NCBI GenBank assembly: GCA_027627225.1
Contig: CM051029.1
Coordinates: 15,397,956 to 15,461,955 of the forward strand
Length of the DNA stretch: 64,000 nucleotides
Direction: 5' to 3'
Source: Congeria kusceri
Taxonomy: Eukaryota > Mollusca > Bivalvia > Myida > Dreissenidae
A program made the position numbers and the translations under genes. Numbering within the stretch: the stretch's first letter is position 1; each line of letters begins with the position of its first letter. Of the stretch, positions 35,400 to 46,319 are shown one piece after another. Under the pieces are notes generated by a model. That model did not search any database and had not been told where the DNA came from. It was given only the letters and a program-made list of their open reading frames with translations.

Positions 35400-35855
35400 A
35401 TAACTGATTTAAAATGTTAACACTTGTACTTGAATGGTACCATTTTGTACTACTCTTATATAATGCTGCAATTATTTCTGTTATATGAGTATAAGTATAT
35501 AGCAATCTTACATTAATATTGACATATAATTATGCAGTTATCATTTGGTACAAATACAGAATGAAGTTATTAATTACATTGCACAGTTTATATTTACATG
35601 CATATATTTCTAATTAAAGTAAATAATGTGATTAGTATATACATGCAAAAATATATACATTTGTGACCAGACAAATATTTTGATATATTGATTACACAAG
35701 TGTAAACGGTCACTTATATTGAGATAATATGTAAATATGTTATGCTGTTAACAATAACAACACATTGAAATAAAGGCAGTATTGTTACAAACTACAATAT
35801 TAGAGTTGGTGTATTAGCTGGTGGCATTGGTAAAAGCAGGTAGTTAAATAGATAA
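35400..35855. other. AT-rich insert inside the DIRS remnant
   Basis: No coding signal. About 450 bp of simple AT-rich sequence lies between the RT start and the LINE-like piece. Confidence 0.4.
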
Positions 35856-35859
35856 CTTG

Positions 35860-36105
35860 CTATCGCTTAAACTTACTGAACATGAAGCGAATAAATTTGC
35901 TTGTATTCTGTAATAGTTGTAAGGAATTAGATGTTAGGATTTTAATAAGAGTAGCATCATAAAGATCATGTCCTAAGAATTGTTCTCTTTCAGATTTAAA
36001 GAAATCGCTGTTTAGTAGATAGTGATGTTCGGAGCCAACTTGACCAGAGTTACAAAGGCTGCATATTCTTTCCTCAAATGGGGTTCCATCGTTTGTTGTT
36101 GTCAA
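35860..36105 (-). pseudogene. Zinc-knuckle C-terminus of a LINE-type ORF2, fragment
   Basis: Reads FEERICSLCNSGQVGSEHHY followed by LLNSDFF, a C-x2-C...H pattern seen at the C-terminus of many LINE reverse transcriptase proteins. The usual last cysteine appears as Ser here. The frame ends FIRFMFSKFKR. Upstream, the frame runs into the 71-bp minisatellite (ARWFGHLTTTND), so no RT domain is attached. Another possibility is a cellular zinc-knuckle protein. Confidence 0.55.
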
Positions 36106-37217
36106 GTGCCCAAACCACCTGGCTAATGTACAGTCATTAACTACCTCGCGGGCGTAATCTTATTTGTTGTTGTTGTTGTCAAGTGCCCAAACCACATGGC
36201 TAATGTACAGTCATTAACTACCTCGCGGGCGTAATCTTGTTTGTTGTTGTCAAGTGCCCAAATCATCTGGCTAATGTACAGTCATTAACTACCTCGCGGG
36301 CGTAATCTTGTTTGTTGTTGTCAAGTGCCCAAACCACATGGCTAATGTACAGTCATTAACTACCTCGCGGGCGTAATATTGTTTGTTGTTGTCAAGTGCC
36401 CAAACCACCTGGCTAATGTACAGTCATTAACTACCTCGCGGGCGTAATCTTGTTTGTTGTTGTTGTTGTTGTCAAGTGCCCAAACCACCTGGCTAATGTA
36501 CAGTCACTAACTATCTCGCGGGCGTAATCTTGTTTGTTGTTGTTGTTGTCAAGTGCCCAAACCACATGGCTAATGTACAGTCATTAACTACCTCGCGGGC
36601 GTAATCTTGTTTGTTGTTGTCAAGTGCCCAAACCACCTGGCTAATGTACAGTCATTAACTATCTCGCGGGCGTAATCTTGTTTGTTGTTGTCAAGTGCCC
36701 AAACCACCTGGCTAATGTACAGTCATTAACTACCTCGCGGGCGTAATCTTGTTTGTTGTTTTCAAGTGCCCAAACCACCTGGCTAATGTACAGTCATTAA
36801 CTACCTCGCGGGCGTAATCTTGTTTGTTGTTGTCAAGTGCCCAAACCACCTGGCTAATGTACAGTCAGTAACTACCTCGCGGGCGTAATCTTGTTTGTTG
36901 TTGTTGTCAAGTGCCCAAACCACCTGGCTAATGTACAGTCATTAACTACCTCGCGGGCGTAATCTTGTTTGTTGTTGTCAAGTGCCCAAACCACCTGGCT
37001 AATGTACAGTCATTAACTACCTCGCGGGCGTAATCTTGTTTGTTGTTGTTGTTGTCAAGTGCCCAAACCACATGGCTAATGTACAGTCATTAACTACCTC
37101 GCGGGCGTAATCTTGTTTGTTGTTGTCAAGTGCCCAAACCACCTGGCTAATGTACAGTCATTAACTACCTCGCGGGCGTAATCTTGTTTGTTGTTGTTGT
37201 TGTCAAGTGCCCAAACC
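36099..37217. repeat. 71-bp minisatellite with variable GTT linker, about 15 copies
   Basis: Units carry CAAGTGCCCAAACCACCTGG and CAGTCATTAACTACCTCGCG, ending in GTAATCTTGTTTGTTGTTG. The units are nearly identical except for the number of GTT triplets and a CCACCTGG/CCACATGG variant. The high identity points to recent expansion. Both flanks read into protein remnants on the minus strand in different frames. Confidence 0.92.
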
Positions 37218-37475
37218 ACTTGGCTAATGCTCTCGTGCATTTCAGAATTAAACTCGTGTTGAATTCTGTTGCTTTCGAAGGGCCATTTACGTTTTTGTTC
37301 CGTCTTGTATTTTTTCATTTCCGACCTCACGGAAAGAGAACTTTATCTTATAAAGAACTTATCTCTTGCTTTTGCTCACGCATTTCTGCTAAAAGTTCTC
37401 TAAAAGTGCCACGCAAGTCCATATTTTGCTGCGAAGTAAACTCTCCCACCGGCCGCGTGGTCATATTTCAAATAT
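37217..37475 (-). pseudogene. Possible DIRS ORF1 (gag-like) start
   Basis: Minus-strand frames read MTTRPVGEFTSQQNMDLRG, then FRELLAEMREQKQEI, a stop, and in a second frame KRKWPFESNRIQHEFNSEM. That segment then enters the minisatellite as HESISQVVWALDNNN. The charged helical segment and its position upstream of RT fit a DIRS gag. Identification is by order and style only. Confidence 0.4.
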
Positions 37476-37530
37476 TACATACCTACTTCTGTGTTTCGTT
37501 CGGGTCTATATTTGTCGGAATGACCTGTCA

Positions 37531-37651
37531 GAACAATACAATCCTCGTGCGCGTGTCTATGTTTTTGCACGTGGTCGGGTCTTTCCAAATTGATATCAGA
37601 CCCGTCCACGTGCAAAAAAATATAGAACCGTGCACGAGGATTGTATTGTTC
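37531..37651. repeat. Near-perfect inverted repeat, arms of about 52 bp
   Basis: GAACAATACAATCCTCGTGC at the left returns inverted as GCACGAGGATTGTATTGTTC at the right. The arms continue inward to CGGGTCT/AGACCCG around a 15-nt loop (37,583-37,597). It would form a strong hairpin and is probably a foldback element. Confidence 0.85.
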
Positions 37652-37983
37652 ACAGAAAGACTTGTCCGCGAGAAGCATGTGTGCATGCATGTTGTAGTTC
37701 TAAAATACAACAACAACACCAAAATTGATTTACATACATGTGAATGTACACATTCATTTTGTGGACTTTCCGCATATATGTTATTTCAACTGCAGGTACA
37801 AAATTAAAAAAATATATATTTAATATGTCAAGGCATGTCCACGTGCAGTGGACAGGTCTTTCCTACACAGAAAGATCTCCTACTCGGTCAATATCCTAAA
37901 CTTATAGTTTACACAGTGAAAAATAAACGTGTGTATCTGTCAGTCCAACCCAACGCTGAAAGCCTAATCTAGCTCTACATATG

Positions 37984-38097
37984 CACGAGGACAACGTGCA
38001 CTTACAGCGCCACCTATCGGATCGAGGACAACGTGCACTTACAGCGCCACCTATCGGATCGAGGACAACGTGCACTTACAGCGCCACCTATCGGATC
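37984..38097. repeat. Three tandem 37-bp units
   Basis: GAGGACAACGTGCACTTACA followed by GCGCCACCTATCGGATC occurs three times with almost no change. Confidence 0.9.
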
Positions 38098-38419
38098 TAC
38101 ACTGACATAGGGAAGTAAATTTGTGTCTGATTCGCTCTGCTCAAACGCCGAAAATTATATTTCTCTACTAAACATACCAAGTGATATGTTTTATCTGCAG
38201 ATGAAGTAAGTTTGTTTCAACAAAGCACCCAATAATTAATTTCAATATATTTTATATACACGTCACCTCGTTAGCGTATACGAGTACATATATACATTGT
38301 TTTATTTATTCAACAGACACACGACTTTAGCTACGATCAGTTTATGGGATCAGTTTACAATATATTGATTTCTAATTTGGGGCATGATGCAACACTTAAT
38401 CGTCAGCCATATAATTATG

Positions 38420-41400
38420 AAGCCGGCAGCAACTTTTAACAGTGATTAGTGTTTCACACAGGTACTGTTTATGATTTAAGTTATTTTATTACTTTCTTGT
38501 AAGTTTTTGTTGAGCTTCTGTTTATTACGAACGTTAACTTTCGACTGATTGTCATGTTACAGAATACTTTTTTTTTTTAATGTTTTCAGTTAAATATACA
38601 ATGTATGTGGATAAATATGGCCATCATGTCACGCTTATTTATTGATACACTTTATACAGGGATTCTAAATACGCTGGATTTCGAAACAAAAGGCGTGTCG
38701 TGGGAAACACGCGCTTAATGCATGTGCGTAAAGTGTCGTCCCGAATAAATCCATGACGGAATTTTCCGCCTACAATGGATTTATGTTTAGGAAAGATTTT
38801 ATTTTAACAGAAACTACCAAAACGCGGATAGTGTCGTCCTGGATTAGCCTGGGGACTGTACATGCTAATCCGGGACGACACTTTACGCTAATGCATTAAG
38901 CCCATGTTTCCCACGACACGCCTTAAATATTTTGCCGTGTGTTGTTATACACGAAGAGCCTACGGTCGCTTAACATCGTTTACCAACTATAACAGAACAT
39001 CATGTAAAAGAAGTATAATAGAATTTGGGTATATAATATCTGCATCAGACAATTACTAGTTTAACTACGCACGTTATTATCCATGAGTGTGATTATAAAT
39101 ACAATATATTTTTCATTTGCAGTTTCTCATATTACTTCGAGTTCGGCCAGTTTCATATTTCAGTTAAACTGCTATTGAAAACTTAAATATTCTACGTGTA
39201 ATATAAAACAGTTACCTAAATGTTTAAACTCGAAATCGTTTCTTCAATTCAAACATTATACCATTGAAAGGATAACGCATATATGCACAACTCACAATTA
39301 ATGGGCTACCGATAGATTATATAGACTATATGTGACTAACTTAATTGTTAAGAATCTTAATACATTTTTCTTCAAGATATATGAACATCAAACATAAACT
39401 CTGTCCAAATGATTATCTAGAAATTCTACAATTGCTGAAATATTATACAATAAATTGAATACATATCCATTGCCAATGTCTGCAATATAACATGTATTGA
39501 TCAAATAATTTATAGGCATATATACATAGTAGCGAAATATCAATTTTGACAGAAGACATTTTTTAAGTTCACGTGAGAATTTACCACACCCCATTTGAGT
39601 AGTACTTGTGGACTTAATTAAATAAATAATTGTAAAAGTAAGTAGCTAGAAGTTCAGTGTTTCATTCATATCTTATAACAATTACGGTATTTGATTAACA
39701 AAATAGAAGATATGTCATACGTTTGGTCCATAAACGACTTTTTAAATTAATTTTACATTAAAGGAATACTCCACAGACCATACGACAATGCCTCGATGTA
39801 AGACATTCCTGGTAGTGGCAGCGTTTGATTTCGGCACAACCTACAGCGGGTATGCCTATTCGTACAGAAACGAGCCAACCAAAGTGCTCACCAACCAAAA
39901 CTGGTACCCTGGCGGTGCATCCTCGCAACTTGTCACTCTGAAAACCCCGACAAGCGTTCTCCTGGATGACAAAGAACAGTTCCACTCCTTTGGGTTTGAG
40001 GCCGAAGACCATTTTGCTGCGCTGGCGGAGGAAAATAAACACAAAGGCTGGAGATTGTTCCGACGTTTTAAAATGCTGTTGTATAACAATGAGGTAACTG
40101 GTAACAACTCATTTAGTTGTTGTTTGTCAGCAAATTATAAAATCCAATGGTAAATTTAAAACAAGAAGAAGTGTATTGTATACTGTAAAATGCTGAGCAT
40201 TGGATTGAAAGAAAACGTGAACTTGTTGGAGAACTTCTTGTATCGTCAAAGCAAGCTTCTTATATGTCTTGTCATAGGTTATCTAGTGGGTTTTTCCCGC
40301 TTTATTAAACACAAATACTCGGAACTAAAAAATCACGCTCCCAATCGTTAAACGTTGAGAAAGACTAAAATAAAGCGTTCTTATCGACACTTCTGAGTAG
40401 AGACTGTTGTCATTGTTGTAACATGTATATGGGCATAACAATATGCAACTGGTAGTCCCACTAAAGAAAAACGAATGTCTTTTTTGTAGAAACTTTCCCG
40501 ACAGACAACCGTGGAAGATCTCGAAGGCAAAGCACATCCGGCTATGGAAATATTTGCAATGGCGATTAAATACTTACACAGGCATCTGTTAGACGCCCTT
40601 CAGCTGAAAACATTGAGCATGCGCGAGACGGACATTCAGTACGTCATCACTGTCCCAGCTATATGGGATGTTGGGGCCAAGCAGTTCATGAGAGAGGCGG
40701 CCGTTCTGGTAGGTTGTGTAATTGTGTACGAATGATTCAATCTGTGTTGTTAGAGAGTTTTACTTCAAATTCACAAATGCACTGGTGTTTAATAAAAATG
40801 AAATTATGCGATCGTTATTGTCGTGACGACCTTAACTGAACATTAAAATATTCCATATAAGTATACTAGAGTATCAGAGATCTAGTACATGAAGGCTATG
40901 ACCAATAACAGCATAAGGAATGTCATTTTATCGTGCAGTTCAGCCTTATTAATCGAAAACCGCTTCCATCGATGTTTTGAACAAGGTGTAGACTGCAATT
41001 CTATGCATAGCTAGGTGACTGTCACAACTATATAGACCGATCGACGAAATTTGATTGACAATTGCGTTTAGCCATTCAGAAAGCAAGGACCTTATTGTTT
41101 GACAAATATGTCTCGTAAAACGTTACTAAATACATTTGTATACTGTAAACGGTGTTTGTCGGAGACTGACCTAAAAAGGCGTGGTTGTAAATCTTATAAC
41201 GATTCGTCAAACATTAAGATGCATCATTTTTACATTAAAAGGCTGGCATCGATGGCGACCGACTGGAGATGGCGTTCGAGTCTGAGGTTGCTGCCATATG
41301 GTGCACTCATGCGGTGATCAACGGGGCTCCAAGACTTGATATCGAGCCGATAGGCTCCAAATATATTGTGATCGATCTAGGAGGTAAAGCAGTGTGCATT

Positions 41401-43081
41401 GTGATGGCTAAGGTTTAGGTTTGGGGGAATAAATGTCTATAAGAATATGTATAATAATTAGGATTTTGCTGTAATGGGGAAGGTTTGGTTAGTTCAGTGA
41501 TTAACTGTTTATGGGACGAGCATTTTAAAGTTTAAATTAAAAACAATACTTTAAATATTGCTATTAATTATGAATTATTTGTTAAAAATTTAATGAATTC
41601 CACCCCACTGTTCATAATAGGCCTGAACGGCCAGCAGGAAACAACTACATTAGAGCCGGTTGTGGCACTCTTTTCGGTTGTTTTCCTCTACCCCCCCCCC
41701 CCCCCCCATGTAGATTTTTTCGAACATTTTATACGAAGTATATCCCGACGTCATGTTCAGATCAACAATAAGGACCAACAGTGACCAACTACAAAGGGGC
41801 TAGGTGTATACCCTTCCTGTTGCAATGTAACCATTTCTCTGATTATTGGTATGAACGTTGTAAGAAAGACACAGTAATGGCCATGTACATTTAAATTGCA
41901 TAGTCATTGTAATCTTACAATCAAGTATACAATTTCTGATGCTGTTTTTTAGGTAGCTGCATATTTCATTATTGATATTTTAATAAATATATACGTATAT
42001 GTTCTAGCTGTTTTCGTTATTGTTGTTATTTCAGGAGGCACAGCCGATATAACAGTGCATCAGACATTGCCGAACGGCACAGTGAGGGTGCTACACAAAG
42101 CGAGAGGCGGGGCCTGGGGCGGTACATACGTCGATCGACATTTTTGCAAGTACCTCGGAAACGTGCTGGGGAAACACATCCTAGGAGAGCTCTGCCGAGA
42201 TCACATCGGAGATTACTTCGAGTTAATACGCGACTTCGAAACCAAGAAGAGAACCATTGTCCCTAATACCAGCAAGATCCAAGTTCGATTACCGTGTTCT
42301 TTATTGGAGATCGTTCGAAACCGAAATGCAAGTTATGTTTCTCATTTCATGAACTATTTGTTTGGCGGAGCAAGCCCGGTGCAGGCAGACAAACTCTGTA
42401 TCGAGTCATACGATTTGAAAGCTTGGTTTGAGAAGCCTCTAAGACGTCTTATTGAGCACTTAAAAGAACTGATGGGTCAGGACAACATAAAGGATATCCG
42501 TACAGTTTTGCTAGTAGGTGGTTTTGGTGAATCTCGTTACGTTCAAGACAGACTAAGGGAAGAACTGGTCGGAATAAGGCTTGTAGTTCCTCATGAACCT
42601 GGCCTGGCTGTCCTGAAAGGTGCCGTGCTGTTTGGACACAACCCCGGTATAGTGGCATCAAGGGTGATGACTCATACGTATGGCATAAGTTTGTACAAAC
42701 GCTTTGATATAACGAAGCACCCTGTAGAAAAAAATGAAACTTGTTAATGGTGAATGGAAAGTAGACAATTGCTTTGATGTATTTGTCAGAGTGAACGAGG
42801 AGATACCTGTGGACCACGAGGTAACTCATATCGCTACCCCTGTTGCGCACGGCGTATCATGTATTCCAGTGTACAGAACATTATCAGACAACCCTGAATA
42901 CACGACTGATCCCGGCTGTGTATGCCTAAGTGAAGTGAGTATGGACGTCCTTCCAGATGTAAAACTGGAGGATCAGCTACACGAGGTGACCTTCCTGTTT
43001 GGCAACACGGAAATCTTGGTGAGAGTGAAGCATACACTGACAGGGAAAGAGGAGCTGCGTGTACTCAACTATCTCCAGTAA
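38420..43081 (+). CDS. HSPA12-like: HSPA12-like Hsp70-family gene (five exons, one frameshift)
   Basis: A non-coding exon ends at 38,461 (donor GTACTG). Acceptor AAAG at 39,763 leads to the ATG at 39,788. The coding exons are 39,788-40,093, 40,490-40,708, 41,242-41,383 and 42,035-43,081, all with GT-AG ends and consistent phases. They span about 570 codons, a normal length for invertebrate HSPA12 proteins. Visible actin/Hsp70 ATPase elements are FDFGTTYSGYAYS (phosphate 1, residues 14-26), TVPAIWDVGAKQF, IDLGGGTADITV (phosphate 2) and LLVGGFGESRYVQ (adenosine loop). HSPA12 proteins lack the classic Hsp70 peptide-binding domain and are expanded in bivalves (family knowledge). The one defect is an A7 run at 42,728-42,734 that shifts the frame and gives a TAA at 42,745. 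The remaining 115 codons are intact in the next frame. No clear heat-shock element was seen upstream. Confidence 0.88.
38690..38930. mobile_element. MITE, second copy (GTGTCGTCC type)
   Basis: Carries GTGCGTAAAGTGTCGTCCC at the left and GACGACACTTTACGC at the right, with paired ends CGTGTCGTGGGAAACACG / CATGTTTCCCACGACACG. It lies in the first intron of the intact HSPA12-like gene and is related to 33,156-33,365. Confidence 0.8.
39788..40093 (+). CDS. HSPA12-like: HSPA12-like coding exon 1 (residues 1-102)
   Basis: MPRCKTFLVVAAFDFGTTYS starts the protein. It ends KMLLYNNE before donor GTAACT, phase 0. This start is supported by matching ATGs in both pseudogenes. Confidence 0.9.
40490..40708 (+). 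CDS. HSPA12-like: HSPA12-like coding exon 2 (residues 103-175)
   Basis: Acceptor TTTTTGTAG, then KLSRQTTVEDLEGKAHP through YVITVPAIWDVGAKQFMREA to AVL. Donor GTAGGT, phase 0 at both ends. Confidence 0.9.
41242..41383 (+). CDS. HSPA12-like: HSPA12-like coding exon 3 (residues 176-223)
   Basis: Acceptor ATTAAAAG, then AGIDGDRLEMAFESEVAAIW through KYIVIDLG. Donor GTAAAG, phase 1. The codon split falls inside the phosphate-2 glycines, completed by exon 4. Confidence 0.9.
42035..43081 (+). CDS. HSPA12-like: HSPA12-like coding exon 4 (C-terminal half, frameshifted)
   Basis: Acceptor TTATTTCAG, then GGTADITVHQ. KHPVEKNETC and a stop follow the A7 run. In the +1 frame NGEWKVDNCFDVFVRVNEE through LEDQLHEVTFLFG to YLQ and TAA at 43,079-43,081 is intact, so the break is a single base. 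Confidence 0.88.
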
Positions 43082-43082
43082 G

Positions 43083-43880
43083 ACCTGATCCAACTATAGT
43101 CGTTTCATTACTGGTTGCAACTTCAGTTGAACTGACAACTTTCACACAATTGGAGCCGTTATATATGTATTTTTGCAACTTCTGTTGAAGTGACAAGTTT
43201 GATACAACTGAAGCCGTTTCATTAATGGCTGCAACTTCAGTTGCACTGACAACTTTGATACAACTGGCGCCGTTTCATAAATGGGTTCAACTTTAGTTGA
43301 ACGAACAACTTTGATACAACTGGCGCCGTTTCAAATATAGGAGCAACTCCAGTTGAACTGCCAACGTTGATAAACTTCAGTGATATCATTACTGGTTGCA
43401 ACTTCAGTTGAACTTACAATCTGATACAACTAGAGCGCTATCAATAATGGTTGCAACTTCAGTAAACTGACAACTTTGATAAAACTGGAGCCGTTTCATA
43501 AATAACGGAAACATAATTTTAACTGACAATTTTAATACAACTGGAACCCTTTCATATATGATTGCAACTTCAGTTTAACGGACAACTTTGATACAACTTG
43601 AACCATTTCATCAATTATTGCAACTTCAGTTTAATTTACAACTTTGATACAACTGGAACCGTTTCATAAATGATTGCAACTTCAGTTTAACGGACAACTT
43701 TTATACAAGTAGAGCCATTTCATACATGATTGCAACTTCAGTTTAACTGACAACTTTGATACATCTCCAGTCGCTTTATAAATGGCTGCAACTCAAGTTG
43801 ATCTGACAATGTTGATACATCTGGAGCCGTTTCGCTAATACTTTGCAACTTCAGTTGAACTGACAACTTGCACTTGCAAC
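43083..43880. repeat. About 58-bp minisatellite starting just after the HSPA12 stop codon
   Basis: About 14 diverged units carry TGCAACTTCAGTTGAACTGA and ACAACTGGAGCCGTTTCATA. The array starts within 20-40 bp of the stop, so it forms the 3' UTR or lies right behind it. Confidence 0.85.
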
Positions 43881-44039
43881 TGCACTGCAACGATTGATGA
43901 AACTACTCGACTGGAATTTCATATCATGTACATTTTAGACATGGTATGAATTCAACGCCGAGATCTGAAAGCCAGTAAATTGCAAATCTTTGTTCAAGTT
44001 AATTTATTTAAATTACGAGTTTTATACCAGAGATATATA

Positions 44040-45310
44040 TACAGCCTTTACCTTGTAGATCATGATATATGTAATACCTTTACATGCAAAGATTATATGA
44101 CATGTGTCATTTACAGCTTTATCAATTAATTCATTTAAAGTATATTAACTGTATATTATGTGACATGCACAACTTTATCACGTTAATTTATTTAGAGTAG
44201 ATGATCTGCTAATAATGTGACATGAATATCTTCAACACGTTAATTTATTTAGAGTACGTAGATAATCTTAATGTAACATGCACATCTTAAACACGTTAAT
44301 GTATTTAGAGTACGTAGATTATCTGTATATAATGTGACATCCACAGCTTTATCACATTAATTATTAAGAGTATATGACATGTATATCGGTTACATGAAGA
44401 GACTCTGTCCGGTTCGTTTATTTAGATTACGAAATCTGCATTTCATATTATTTGTTTTTATCACTTTCATTTACATCCAATTTTCGTATCTCGATTATGC
44501 GATCTGTATATGGCATGAACAGTTTTATGACGTACATGAATCTGTACGAACAGTTTTATCACGTTCATGAATCTGTACGAACAGTTTTATCACGTACATG
44601 AATCTGTACGAACAGTTTTATCACGTTCATGAATCTGTACGAACAGTTTTATCACGTTTATGAATCTGTACGAACAGTTTTATCACGTTCATGAATCTGT
44701 ACAAACAGTTGTATCACGTTCATGAATCTTTACGAACAGTTTTATCACGTTCATGAATCTGTACGAACAGTTTTATCACGTACATGAATCTGTACGAACA
44801 GTTTTATCACGTTCATTTATTTCGATAACTAGATATACATTCCATATTTTTTGCAATTTTATCACTTTCATTTATCTAGATTATGAGATCTGCATATGTC
44901 ATAAACAGTGCCATAACGTTTATTTATTTAGAGTGCAAGATCTGTTTATGACATAGACAGTTTTACCACGTCGACATATCTAGATTATGAGAAATGTATA
45001 TGTCATGAACAGTTTTGTCACATTTATTTATCTAGAATATGAGAAATGTATATGCCATGAAAAGTGTTATCACATTCATTTGTCTAGATTATGAGAAATG
45101 TATATTACACGAACAGGTTTAACTCTTTCATTTATTTAGATTCCGGATCTGTATATCAAATGAACAGTTTTATCACATTAATTTATCTAGATTACGAGGC
45201 TGTAGATAGCTTGAACAGTTCACGTTCGTTTATTTATATCATGATATTTATTTATGTACGCAAAAATAACGAGCTTTATTTATGCGCAGCGTTTTTCACG
45301 TTCATTTATT
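44040..45310. repeat. Nested array: about 60-75-bp units with an inner 30-bp array
   Basis: The outer units share TATGTCATGAACAGTTTTAT, CACATTCATTTAT and TAGATTATGAGA. The inner part (44,515-44,815) is about ten nearly identical 30-bp units with CATGAATCTGTACGAACAGT. The inner array is evidently a recent expansion of a part of the outer unit. Confidence 0.85.
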
Positions 45311-45479
45311 TTTATAACGAGGTATATACGAGTGACATCAAAGCTTTTATTGCGTTACTGTATAGATTAGACACATTGACCGGACACGCGTGAACTCTAT
45401 AAACATATGACATACGCTTGAATACACGCTTCCACAAATGTCAGTCATATTCAAATTAATCTGCAATACTAGAATTGTC

Positions 45480-46315
45480 ACATGAGTGACGGACATACCA
45501 CCACAATATGGCCTTGTCACAAAACGATGGCATTCATTCGAAAGAAATGGACAAAGAGAGAATGCTTAAATTTGTGAATGGTCAACAGTGTATTTGGAAA
45601 AATTTTATTTCAATACAAGCCATAAATCTGTCAACATTTAGTGGTTTGTAACTAAAGTTGAACTTGATCTGTATTTTAGGATGATACACCTATGTACCAA
45701 AAATAATTTAAATATGTGAAGCCTTTCATGAGTTATTGTCCATGTTTTGGGGGAATTTAAGTCCAAAAGGGGCCATAACTGTGTCAAAATTTAGTGGTTT
45801 GTAATCAAAATCGAACTTTACCCGTATTTTATGATGCTACACATGTATACCAAGAATTATTTGAATATGTCAAGCCATTGTTGAGTTTTCGTCCGGAAAT
45901 CATGTTTTGGGGAATTTAAAGTCGAAAAGGGGCCATAACTCTGTCAAAATTTAGTGGCTTGTAACCCAAATCGAACTTGACCTGTATTCTATGATGTTAC
46001 ACATGTGTACCAAACATTATTTGAATATGTCAAGCCTTTCTTTGAGTTATCATACGGAAACCATGTTTTTAGGGAATTTTAAGTCGAAAAGGGGCCATAA
46101 CTCTGTCAAAATTTAGTGGTTTGTAACCAACATCGAACTTGACCTGTATTCTATGATGTTACACATGTGTACCAAAAATTATTTGAATATGTCAAGCCTT
46201 TCTTGAGTTATCATCCGGAAACGAACAACCAAAAGACCGACGGACCGACAGACCGACCGTCCGACAAGCTAACTCCTATATACCCCCCTAAACTTCGTTT
46301 GTGGGGGTATAGTTA
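45480..46315 (+). repeat. Interspersed mollusc-type repeat with four 153-162-bp monomers
   Basis: GTCAAAATTTAGTGGTTTGTAA recurs near 45,630, 45,783, 45,943 and 46,105. The element ends with GACCGACGGACCGACAGACC and CGTTTGTGGGGGTATAG. I recall this ending from bivalve genomes. It is non-coding. Confidence 0.75.
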
Positions 46316-46319
46316 TCCA

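Larger units (their letters stand above)
32870..37475 (-). mobile_element. Decayed DIRS-type (tyrosine recombinase) retrotransposon
   Basis: On the minus strand the remnants appear in DIRS order: a possible ORF1/gag start (37,475-37,217), reverse transcriptase (35,397-34,480), RNase H (34,480-34,060), a conserved linker (34,060-33,640) and a tyrosine recombinase (33,600-32,874). There are many stops and frameshifts, a MITE inside the recombinase and a 71-bp minisatellite plus a LINE-like piece between gag and RT. The element is therefore dead. Terminal repeats were not located, so the outer limits are approximate. It sits between the HSPA12 upstream flank and its gene. Confidence 0.8.

Noticed and set aside
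36099..37217. CRISPR array
   Set aside because: The units are directly adjacent, without unique spacers. Only a GTT run varies, and the genome is eukaryotic.
37184..37807. 207-codon plus-strand frame as a gene
   Set aside because: It overlaps the antisense of the gag-like remnant and runs through the inverted repeat. It has no domain and no splice context.
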